DNA of 9,894 bases from Armatimonadota bacterium. Lineage in GTDB: Bacteria; Armatimonadota; Armatimonadia; Armatimonadales; Armatimonadaceae. How positions within the stretch are numbered: position 1 is the first letter of the stretch; each line of letters opens with the position of its first letter. A program made the position numbers and the translations under genes. Positions 1-6,500 of this stretch are shown here, piece by piece. A model generated the notes under the pieces. The model was given only the letters and a program-made list of their open reading frames with translations, had not been told where the DNA came from and did no database searches. The stretch covers positions 1 to 9,894 of the forward strand of contig JACMIU010000607.1 in assembly GCA_014380985.1 (NCBI GenBank), read 5' to 3'.

Positions 1-181
1 CAACGCGCACTTCGCCGGAAATGTTATCAGTTTGCCCCGCGTACTTTTCGGTGTTAGTTCGCGCCTCGAAACGCACCTGTTGCCCCGCGCCGGAGGCGAT
101 GCGGTAGACAACAGGCGCGGCGTCGGCGACACGCAAACCGCCGACGCAAAGCAGGAAGGAGAAGACAAGTCGGACGTTCAT
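1..181 (-). CDS. Exported YceI-like protein, N-terminal part (cut by window edge)
   Basis: Sixty codons are visible, reading leftward from ATG at 181, and the gene continues beyond the window. The protein starts with a signal peptide: MNVR, then a hydrophobic run, then an ADA-AP cleavage site near residue 21. The mature part opens with VVYRIASGAGQQVRFEAR and then YAGQTDNISGEVRV. This follows the start of the YceI family (a lipocalin-like beta barrel binding isoprenoid-type lipids), in which a first strand and a Phe-containing second strand lead into G-x-t-x-x-v-s-G-x-v. The assignment rests on this short stretch and is tentative. The gene lies 31 bp after the carbohydrate-binding-like gene on the same strand. 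No Shine-Dalgarno sequence precedes the ATG; instead a TATAAT sits just upstream, which suggests a leaderless transcript. Another kind of small exported beta-sandwich protein is possible. Confidence 0.55.
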   Translation of the reverse strand, partial: MNVRLVFSFLLCVGGLRVADAAPVVYRIASGAGQQVRFEARTNTEKYAGQTDNISGEVRV

Positions 182-187
182 CGTCGC

Positions 188-193
188 ATTATA
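188..193 (-). promoter_or_regulatory. Possible -10 box for leaderless YceI-like mRNA
   Basis: On the minus strand a perfect TATAAT ends six bases before the ATG at 181. Transcription starting seven bases after the hexamer would begin at the A of that ATG. There is no Shine-Dalgarno sequence and no recognisable -35 box at 16-18 bp, so this would be a -10-dependent, leaderless promoter. Read-through from the upstream gene could also supply the transcript. Confidence 0.35.
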
Positions 194-212
194 TCGCTTT
201 ACGACGGCGCGG

Positions 213-905
213 CTACGGTTTTATCGGCACTTTGGGCTTCGCCGGGTAGAACGTGCTACGCAAACGCCGCCCGCCCAGAATCGAAAGCGGGGTTCGTTGG
301 AACATGATGTCGTCCAAAGCGAAGTCGTTGCCGTAGCCCTGCGTGTTCTGGTTGATAACATATATGTCGGCTACAGTGTTGTTGCCGGAGTTCCAAACCG
401 CCTCGAATACACCCCACAAACCGGCGGTTTCGGACGCGGTGAAAACGGGACCTATCAGTTTGCCGTTGATACGAAATTGCAGTTCCGCCGGGCTAACTTC
501 GTCCGGTGTCCATGTGGATACCCACGTGGAAAAATAGTAGTTGGTATACGCTTTCACGGCGATACGTTGTCCCCACACGATTTGCCCCGGTTCGCCCGCG
601 CCGTTCACGAGCAGAAACGCGCCCTTGTCGTCGCCGGTAGTGTGGTCGAAGTAATCAAACATTTTCGCCCCGGCACTGTTGAGCAAGAACGGGCGGTGCG
701 TGTTTCGCGCCACGGTGAAAACACTTGCGGGAATCAGCGCGTCGGCGACCGGCTCCACGTATTTGTTGCCGTGCAGAAAACCGGTGTTTCCGTCGCTAAA
801 ATCGCCGTTGACCACCAAGTTCTGCGCCCCAGCGTCGCGGCTACCGGCGAACATCAGTCCGGCGAACAAGGCGATAGCGACGCGCATCATTTTGTGGGAA
901 ATCAT
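213..905 (-). CDS. Exported protein with carbohydrate-binding-like domain
   Basis: This is a 230-aa protein with an N-terminal signal peptide: a positive start (HKMMR), a hydrophobic run, and an AGA-Q cleavage site at residues 27/28. The mature protein begins NLVVNGDFSDGNTGF, the usual opening of galactose-binding-like beta sandwiches (CBM4/9-like and DUF642-like exported domains). A late stretch, GNDFALDDIMFQR (about residues 193-205), matches the typical last strand of that fold, with the D-D pair that often helps bind calcium. The last 25 residues are basic and proline-rich (RRLRSTFYPAKPKVPIKP) with no membrane anchor or sorting signal. AAAGG ten bases before the ATG at 905 favours that start over the internal ATGs at codons 6 and 7. 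It has its own strong promoter (944-973). No catalytic motif is seen, so binding of a polysaccharide or other surface ligand is inferred from the fold only. Confidence 0.7.
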   Translation of the reverse strand: MISHKMMRVAIALFAGLMFAGSRDAGAQNLVVNGDFSDGNTGFLHGNKYVEPVADALIPASVFTVARNTHRPFLLNSAGAKMFDYFDHTTGDDKGAFLLVNGAGEPGQIVWGQRIAVKAYTNYYFSTWVSTWTPDEVSPAELQFRINGKLIGPVFTASETAGLWGVFEAVWNSGNNTVADIYVINQNTQGYGNDFALDDIMFQRTPLSILGGRRLRSTFYPAKPKVPIKP

Positions 906-943
906 GAGGGTAAACCTTTGGCAAGACGACTGATTGTAGGTTC

Positions 944-973
944 ATTCTATCCAATAACCGCCGGTGCTGTCAA
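944..973 (-). promoter_or_regulatory. Sigma-70-type promoter of the exported binding protein
   Basis: On the minus strand TTGACA (968-973, all six consensus bases) is followed after 18 bp by TAGAAT (944-949, five of six). This predicts a start near 937 and a leader of about 32 bases carrying the AAAGG before the ATG at 905. It is among the clearest promoters in the window and makes the gene independent of the Roadblock gene upstream. Confidence 0.68.
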
Positions 974-978
974 AGTGC

Positions 979-1017
979 CGAAGCCTCGACACACGCCGTT
1001 CGCATGTCGGGGCTTCG
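979..1017 (-). terminator. Stem-loop after the short Roadblock gene
   Basis: Arms 979-991 and 1005-1017 form a 13-bp stem (12 Watson-Crick pairs plus one G-T) around a 13-base loop. It begins 17 bases after the stop of the minus-strand Roadblock gene and ends 5 bases before the -35 box of the next gene, where a terminator is expected. No T-run follows in either direction, so it may be a U-less terminator or a 3'-end stabiliser. Confidence 0.5.
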
Positions 1018-1033
1018 AAGAATTGTTGCCGAC

Positions 1034-1402
1034 TTAGATGGTCAGCGTGGAGGTGATTTCGGTGATTTTGTGGCGAGACATCGCAAGGTTCGCCCGCGAC
1101 TTGTCGAGCGCGACATACACGAACAAGCCCGCCGCTCCCTTGCCTTTCATAGGTCGGATAATGTGGTACTGCGTTCCGAGAGTGATCAAAATGTCTTCGA
1201 TTTCGTCGTTCAATCCCAAGTCGCCCATGGTTCGCATTTTAGCGCGTACCACTTCGGTATTGCCCGCTGCCGCGACTTCAAGGTTCAGTGTGCCGCCGCC
1301 CGCCTGTCCGAGGCTCATACCCGATTCGAGGTCAACGATTGCGACGCCGATTGCGCCGGGGAGTTGCATCACTGCCGCGAGTGAGTTGGTTAAGTTTGCC
1401 AT
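1034..1402 (-). CDS. Roadblock/LC7-domain protein, short form
   Basis: This 122-aa protein is a single Roadblock/LC7 domain, the fold of MglB and dynein light chain LC7, which acts as a dimeric platform or regulator for small Ras-like GTPases. Visible family features are the strand AIVDLESGMSLGQAGGG (21-37), the helix start AAAGNTEVVRAKMR (44-57), the strand EIEDILITLGTQYHIIRPM (67-85), then FVYVALDKSRANLAMSR (94-110), leading into the last helix. It aligns almost without gaps to the two longer paralogues in this cluster: the YH pair is at residues 79-80 in all three. It lacks their C-terminal extension. AGGA lies nine bases before the ATG at 1402, with GGAG further up. No convincing promoter was found in the divergent region. 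Its role is inferred: with no MglA-like GTPase in the window, its partner is unknown. Confidence 0.8.
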   Translation of the reverse strand: MANLTNSLAAVMQLPGAIGVAIVDLESGMSLGQAGGGTLNLEVAAAGNTEVVRAKMRTMGDLGLNDEIEDILITLGTQYHIIRPMKGKGAAGLFVYVALDKSRANLAMSRHKITEITSTLTI

Positions 1403-1548
1403 TTTCTTTGTTCCTGTTCTCCGTGATTGCTAGAGGACGTGCCGCGAACCGTATCGCTACGCTTCTTCTGCTACGACGCATGATTACTGCCGGTGTCTTA
1501 CCGATGCCGAAGCAATTTTCGCTATTTTTGTCACTGTAACGGCAACGC

Positions 1549-1577
1549 TTGCGTATTGTCCGTCACGAACATATATT
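1549..1577 (+). promoter_or_regulatory. Possible promoter of the Roadblock-BLUF operon
   Basis: TTGCGT (1549-1554) and TATATT (1572-1577, five of six consensus bases) are 17 bp apart. The predicted start is near 1584, giving a leader of about 150 bases that contains the hairpin at 1614-1650. The -35 box is weak (TTG only), so the promoter may need an activator or may be spurious. Confidence 0.35.
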
Positions 1578-1613
1578 CGGTGCAACAAGGAAGAATGTTT
1601 AGGGCGGCAATTA

Positions 1614-1650
1614 CCGGTTTTTTCGCGTGTCCGGGGACGAAAAAACCCGG
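1614..1650 (+). other. Leader hairpin with T6/A6 stem
   Basis: The left arm CCGGTTTTTTCG (1614-1625) pairs with a right arm containing CGAAAAAACCCGG (one extra C, about 1638-1650). The loop can extend the stem through GTC/GAC. It lies in the predicted leader of the Roadblock-BLUF operon. No T-run follows it, so it is not a standard terminator; a leader control element or a protein-binding palindrome are alternatives. Confidence 0.4.
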
Positions 1651-1708
1651 CACGGTTATTGCTTTAACAACTCTGTGTAGAAAGTATTTGGTTTGTGTTT
1701 GAGGACAG

Positions 1709-1734
1709 GACGAAAAAGACGAAAAACGAAAACG
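1709..1734 (+). repeat. A-rich tandem repeat before the long Roadblock start
   Basis: GACGAAAAA occurs twice in tandem (1709-1717, 1718-1726), followed by a partial copy (CGAAAACG) that runs directly into the ATG at 1735. It sits where a Shine-Dalgarno sequence would be, and none is present. A-rich leaders can aid ribosome loading without one. Confidence 0.5.
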
Positions 1735-2328
1735 ATGCTCACGTTAAATCCGCTTTTTCACAAACTGTTCGCGCTGTCCGGCATCACGGCGATACTTGCC
1801 GCAAATATAGATACCGGCGAACTGCTTCTGAACGTCGGCGACTTGTCCGATGAGCAAGCTCATCAGACAAGCCTGACGAATGCTAAGCTACTGCGCCTCA
1901 AGATAAGCATGGTCGCGTGTCAGCACCATCAGGTATTGGAGGAAATGATTGTTTCCGTGAGCAATCAGTACCATCTGATTTACCTTCTTCCCACACATCA
2001 GATCACGGTTCGCAATTTTTTGTATGTCATCTTGGAAAAGGAAACCTCCAATCTTGCCCACGCACGGCACAGGATTCACGCTTTGATGGAGGAGCTTTCC
2101 CAGCAAAAGGATGAAGTACGCTTGCTGGAGATCGAAACCGATTATCTGATGGATACGGACGGTATTCGCACCAAAATAAAAAGTGTGGAGGACGGAGACC
2201 CTGCCGAGACGGAAGAGGAAACGCCGTCGTACCTACGAACCGAAGCGGCATTACGTCTCCTTGGTATCGAGCCGGAGGATATACAGAACGCTCCGAAATA
2301 CTCATCTTTCGTTGAGGAATGTCCATGA
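1735..2328 (+). CDS. Roadblock/LC7-domain protein with C-terminal extension (upstream of BLUF)
   Basis: This 197-aa protein has a Roadblock/LC7 domain at about residues 1-115, recognised from ANIDTGELLLNVG (23-35), NQYHLIYLL (77-85) and FLYVILEKETSNLAHAR (95-111). A charged helical linker follows (115-160). The C-terminal motif PSYLRTEAALRLLGIE (164-179) recurs in the other long paralogue (2748-3335). Such domains dimerise and bind small GTPases or build signalling platforms; the function here is inferred. ATG 1735 is chosen because it puts the YH pair at residue 79, as in both paralogues. A TTG at 1693 is in frame but would add a basic tail. The stop overlaps the BLUF start as ATGA, so the two are translated together. 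This is the most divergent of the three copies: it lacks the AIVD strand sequence and the Arg after YHxI. Confidence 0.75.
   Translation: MLTLNPLFHKLFALSGITAILAANIDTGELLLNVGDLSDEQAHQTSLTNAKLLRLKISMVACQHHQVLEEMIVSVSNQYHLIYLLPTHQITVRNFLYVILEKETSNLAHARHRIHALMEELSQQKDEVRLLEIETDYLMDTDGIRTKIKSVEDGDPAETEEETPSYLRTEAALRLLGIEPEDIQNAPKYSSFVEECP
2314..2317 (+). promoter_or_regulatory. Ribosome binding site fixing the BLUF start
   Basis: GAGG (within TTGAGGA) lies seven bases before ATG 2325 but only one before ATG 2319, so it selects 2325. It sits inside the last codons of the upstream Roadblock gene. Confidence 0.65.
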
Positions 2329-2777
2329 GCCGGATTGCTTATTTAGTGTACGCCAGCACCGCCACCGAACCGTTCACGAGCAATGCGTTGTTTCACTTGC
2401 TGAAACGAAGCCGCGTCGCCAACGAAAAGCGCAATGTCACCGGGGCATTGCTCTACAAGAACGGCGTTTTTGTGCAACTTCTTGAAGGCGCGGCGGAAGA
2501 TATTGAGGATTTACGCGAGAAAATCTACCGCGACCCACGGCACACCGGAGTTGTAACGCTGATGCGCGGTTTTGCCGATGATCGCGTTTTCAAGGGATGG
2601 ACGATGCACTTTATCGTCGCGGACGGGCGCGACGCACAAACGCGGGACGCGAACTACCGGTGCTTGCGCGGCACGGCGGAGGACGGCACTACCGCGCAGG
2701 ACGATTTGCGGGCGGTTCCGTCGGACGAGTTGCATCCGGGATTGCGACTACTGCTCACGTTCCGCCAAGTCATGTAG
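2325..2777 (+). CDS. BLUF-domain blue-light photoreceptor, short (PixD-like) form
   Basis: This 150-aa protein has a BLUF domain over residues 1-96 and about 54 further residues, with no enzymatic output domain. BLUF proteins bind FAD and switch a hydrogen-bond network on blue light. Aligned by eye with Slr1694/PixD from memory, all key residues are present: Tyr9 (LVYAS), Asn33 (SRVANEKRNVTG), Gln51 (GVFVQLLEG), and Trp92 and Met94 (FKGWTMHF). IYRDPRHTGV also fits the family. The C-terminal part (97-150) should form the helical cap that relays the signal. Short BLUF proteins act by light-dependent protein binding, so the co-translated Roadblock protein (ATGA overlap) is the obvious candidate partner; this is inference. 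The final 30 bp overlap the end of the opposite-strand Roadblock gene. Confidence 0.9.
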   Translation: MSRIAYLVYASTATEPFTSNALFHLLKRSRVANEKRNVTGALLYKNGVFVQLLEGAAEDIEDLREKIYRDPRHTGVVTLMRGFADDRVFKGWTMHFIVADGRDAQTRDANYRCLRGTAEDGTTAQDDLRAVPSDELHPGLRLLLTFRQVM

Positions 2778-3335
2778 CATCTTTTCGACCGCTTCCACTT
2801 CGCTCGCTACATCAATTCCCAGCAAGCGCATCGCCACGTCGTCGCGCATGAAAGGGGGCAAGTCGTCTTGCGGAAAGGCTTCGATCTCCCCGTATACTTT
2901 GCTCGGTTCTAATTCGCCGCCGATGAGACGTAGCCGCGTCTGATCGATCTGCCGCGCCGACTCCTCGGAATTCACCATCTGTTTTTGCACCTCGGCGACT
3001 TTGCGACGCGCCAACGCGAGATTGGCGACGGTTTTATCCAAAATCACATAGATAAACATCGTGGCAAGCCCGGCGGAACAGGCGATCAGGCGAATCATGT
3101 GATAGTGACGATCGAGCGTGATTAGCACATCCTCAATCGTTTCATGATGTTGGTCGGACGCGAAGCGCATCTTAGCGCGAAGCATTCGGGCGTTGACCAA
3201 CCCGGCGGTTTCCAGTACGCCGGTCACCGTGACACCGGCACGGGCGAGGCACTCCCCCGTTTCAATGTCCACAATCGCGCACGCATTCACCCCGTTTTGT
3301 TCCATCACCGCACGAACCGCTTGTTCAAACGGCAT
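2748..3335 (-). CDS. Roadblock/LC7-domain protein with C-terminal extension (convergent to BLUF)
   Basis: This 195-aa protein has a Roadblock/LC7 domain at about residues 1-115: ACAIVDIETGECLARAG (18-34), ARMLRAKMR (49-57), ETIEDVLITLDRHYHMIRL (65-83) and FIYVILDKTVANLALAR (94-110). A linker of mixed charge follows, then the motif PPFMRDDVAMRLLGID (160-175) shared with the Roadblock gene at 1735, and an acidic helix to the end. QHH at 62-64 is also shared with that paralogue (63-65). AGGAG (complement of 3339-3343) stands three bases before the ATG at 3335. It is transcribed toward the BLUF gene and the two 3' ends overlap by 30 bp, leaving no room for an intrinsic terminator between them. 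It probably pairs or competes with the other Roadblock proteins on a common GTPase or sensor; that is inference. Confidence 0.8.
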   Translation of the reverse strand: MPFEQAVRAVMEQNGVNACAIVDIETGECLARAGVTVTGVLETAGLVNARMLRAKMRFASDQHHETIEDVLITLDRHYHMIRLIACSAGLATMFIYVILDKTVANLALARRKVAEVQKQMVNSEESARQIDQTRLRLIGGELEPSKVYGEIEAFPQDDLPPFMRDDVAMRLLGIDVASEVEAVEKMLHDLAEREQ

Positions 3336-3380
3336 TATCTCCTGCTTTCTCGACCTTCGTCTTCCCTATAGCGACGAGGC

Positions 3381-3430
3381 GGAAATAGTACAACTAACAA
3401 GAACCATTATAGGTTCCCGAAACTATTTCC
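3381..3430. promoter_or_regulatory. Nested inverted repeat around a minus-strand -10 box
   Basis: The outer arms GGAAATAGT (3381-3389) and ACTATTTCC (3422-3430) are perfect 9-bp complements. Inside them GAACC (3401-3405) and GGTTC (3412-3416) form a second inverted repeat whose 6-base centre (3406-3411) is TATAAT on the minus strand. This would be the -10 box of the Roadblock gene starting at 3335, with a leader of about 64 bases; no -35 box fits. The symmetry around a -10 box suggests an operator. Confidence 0.45.
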
Positions 3431-3487
3431 TCACGGCAAAAATACGGGAATTGTGTTGCCACAAGAAAAACCTTTTTTCGCACACAC

Positions 3488-3517
3488 TTGACGCGATTCG
3501 ATGAACCGTTCTACAAT
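3488..3517 (+). promoter_or_regulatory. smc promoter
   Basis: TTGACG (3488-3493, five of six consensus bases) and TACAAT (3512-3517, five of six) are 18 bp apart. The predicted start, near 3524, lies downstream of the in-frame ATG at 3501, so transcripts from here can only start translation at ATG 3549, which is also where family similarity begins. Confidence 0.65.
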
Positions 3518-3548
3518 CGGCTTAGCGGTTTCTTGTCGCCGCCCCGCC

Positions 3549-6500
3549 ATGAGACTGAAGAAACTTACCCTGCACGGCTTCAAAACGTTCGCCGACCGTA
3601 CCGAAATCACCTTCGCGCCCGGTGTGACCGCGATTGTCGGACCGAACGGGTCGGGCAAATCGAACCTGCTGGACTCCTTGCTGTGGGTGTTGGGCGAACA
3701 GAAAACGTCCGCGCTTCGTGCCGCGAAAGCATCCGACGTGATTTTCGCCGGGTCGGGCAAGCGCAAGGCGATGGGCATGGCGGAAGTGTCGCTCACGGTG
3801 GACAACGAAGACCGCTTCCTGCCGCTCGATTTCGCCGAGGTCACGGTGACGCGCCGGGCGTACCGCAACGGCGAATCGGAGTACCTGCTCAACAAAACGC
3901 CGTGCCGGTTGAAAGACATCACCGATCTGTTTCTCGATACCGGGGTCGGGCGCGGCGCGTATGCGATTGTCAACCAGTCGGAGGTAGACGCGATTTTGTC
4001 CGCCCGTGCCGAAGACCGCCGCGAACTGTTCGAGGAAGCCGCCGGAATCAAAAAGTACCGCGTCAAGAAGCGTGAGGCGACGCGCAAACTGGACGCCACG
4101 GAAGCGAACCTGCTCCGCATCCACGATATTGCCAGCGAGGTGGACGCGAACCTGTCCCCGCTTGCCGCGCAGGCTCGCGCCGCCCGACGCTTCGCCGAAT
4201 TGTCCGAGCGTCTCAGGGAAATCGAGGTCGCGCAACTCGCCGCCGATTATCACCGATTGGCTACGGAGATTGCCGTTTTGACCGCGCAAGCAACCGCCGC
4301 CGACGCGGACGCGGCAGGTTCCCGCGAATCCGCCGCCGAGAACGAAGCCCGCATTACCGAAATGGGCGCGGCGATTGCGGACGCCGAGGGGCAGATGGAC
4401 GCGGCGCGAACCGCACAGCAAGCCGCAATGACGCGCACCGAACGCGCCGAAGGGCAAATCGCTCTGTCGGCGGAGCGCAAATCGTCGGCGCAAAAAACCG
4501 TGGCGAGTGTCGAGGCGGATGTTGAGACGCTGAAGCGCGATGCCGAAAGGTTTGAAGCCGAGGGCGAGGGCTTGGGCATAGCGGCGAAGAACGCCGAAGC
4601 CGCCGCCAACGAAACGGGTCAGCAGTTGGCGGTTGCCGAAGCCGCGTCGGGCGAAGCGAGCCGCGCTTTGGCGGAACTTTCGCGCACCGCCGCCGGAGCC
4701 GATGCCGAGTATCTCGCTTTGGCGCGGAAACTGGCGACGCAAAAAAGCGAATGGGAGTCGGTACGCGGGCGCATCGCGGCGCGGGAAGCCGAGGTTTTGG
4801 AGGCGGACGCCCGCGCCGTTTCACGCGAAAGCGAAGCGGATACGGCGCGAACTTTAGCCGAAAGTCTCGCGGGGCAGACGCAGACCGCGCAAGCGATTTT
4901 GACCGAAGCGCGGCGGGTACTTGCCGAGGAGCGCGAACCGGCGCGGGTCGCGGCGACGAGTGCGGTTCAAACGGCGGGCGATGCGCGGCAGTCTAAGGAG
5001 CGACGCCTCACCGAAACGGCGGCACGGCTCCGGGTGTTGGAGGAAACCGAAGCCGCGTTAGAAGGCTACTATGTCGGGGTGAAGTCGGTGACAAAAGCGG
5101 CGCAATCCGGGAAACTTGGCGGTCGCTACGATTTAGTCGCCGACGTTTTGCGGGTTCCATCCGACCTTGACACCGCTATCGAAATCGCGCTGGGCGGATC
5201 GCTTCAAGACGTTATCACCGATACCGAAGCCGAGGCGAAGGCGGCGATTCGCTTCCTGAACGAAACGCGAGGGGGTCGTGCTACGTTCCTGCCGCTGGAT
5301 GCCCTGCGTCCGCCCGATGTGCCGGATGCCCTGCGCCGCGCCGCGAAGCAGTACGCGGGCGTGCTGGGTTCCGCCGCCGATCTGGTCGGGTACGACGCCG
5401 ATGTCGCACCCGCGATTCGCGTTCTGCTGGCGCGTGTGCTGATTGTGGACGATTTGGACACGGCGACGAAGGTGTCGCGGTCGCTCACACGGGAGTTCGG
5501 CAAGATTGTGACGCTGGGCGGCGAGGTGGTCGTACCGAGCGGGGCGATTACCGGGGGGGCGTCGGGGAGACCGGGGGTAAGTTTACTGGGGCGAAAGCGA
5601 GAAGTGACCGAACTGACCGAATCGGTGACGATTTCCCGTGCCGAAGTGGAACGGCTGAAGGTCGCCGAAGCCGAGGCGCGACAAGCGGAGAACACGGCGC
5701 GGCAAGCCGTGCGCGAAGCGGAAAGCGCGGTCAGTGCCGCCCGCGACCATGCCGCCGACACGGAGCGCAAATGGCAAAGCGCGAAAGCGGACGCCGATCG
5801 CGCCGAACGCGACGCGACGACCCTTGCGGCGCGGGCGAAGCAATTAGCCGAATCGGTGGCGTCCGACCGGGAGCGCGAGGCGAACCTTCGTGCCGCCGTG
5901 GAGGGCGCGGAATCCGCCGACACCGGGGCGCAGTCCGTCCGCGAGGAGATTACCAAGCGGCAAGCCGTTTTGTCGGTGCGCCGGGACGAGGCACAGGTGC
6001 AGGTACGAACCCTCGGCGCGGAACTCGCCGCCCGCAAGGAACGCGCCCGCGCCGCTTCCCGCGACGCCCAGCGGGTGCGCGAGAACGCCCTTCGCGCCGG
6101 GGTGTCCGCCGAGGAGCGAACCCGCCGCGCCGATGAAGCCCGCACTGCCATCGAGCGCGAGAACGCGGGAACCGCTCTGCGCGTTCGGGAGCGCGATGCC
6201 GCCCGCGAATCGCTGGCGGAGGCTACCGCCGGGCTGGAAAAATGGCGCGGCGTCCGGCAAACCCTGCTGTCCGAGAACTTCGCGCTGACCGACGTGCTTA
6301 AGGCGGCGAACGCTAAGGCGTCGGAGGCGGTCGCGGCGGCGAACGCGGCACGGACAAAATCCGCCCGCACCGAAGCGCAAGCCGAGCAAATCGCCGAGCG
6401 GTTGATTGCGGAATATGAATTACTGCCCGAAGACGCCGTGGCGCAGACCGGGGGCGTTCCGGTGGAGCGGGACGTTGCAGCGGAAATCGCCCGGTTGCGC

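Larger units (their letters stand above)
1403..1734. other. Divergent intergenic region between two Roadblock genes
   Basis: These 332 bp separate the starts of the short (minus) and first long (plus) Roadblock genes. They hold the minus-strand ribosome binding site near 1411-1414, a possible plus promoter (1549-1577), a long hairpin (1614-1650) and an A-rich tandem repeat (1709-1734). Short readable frames here show no family features and no good ribosome binding site. I see no promoter for the minus-strand gene. Confidence 0.6.

Noticed and set aside
297..1037. 246-codon plus-strand frame opposite the exported binding protein
   Set aside because: The minus-strand gene has a signal peptide, a fold signature, a promoter and a ribosome binding site; this frame has none of them and also runs through the hairpin and promoter region.
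1693..1734. TTG start at 1693 for the long Roadblock gene
   Set aside because: It would place a 14-residue basic tail before the domain, while ATG 1735 gives a register identical to both paralogues.
2183..2485. 100-codon plus-strand frame spanning the Roadblock-BLUF junction
   Set aside because: It is out of frame with two well-identified genes and encodes an Arg/His-rich product with no recognisable feature.
3451..3478. TTGTG/CACAA hairpin followed by T6 as a terminator in front of smc
   Set aside because: Eight bases (GAAAAACC) separate the weak 5-bp stem from the T-run, and no plus-strand gene upstream needs termination there.
3501..3548. Upstream smc start at ATG 3501
   Set aside because: The TTGACG/TACAAT promoter overlaps this ATG, so it would not be in the transcript, and the extra 16 residues do not resemble the Smc N-terminus.
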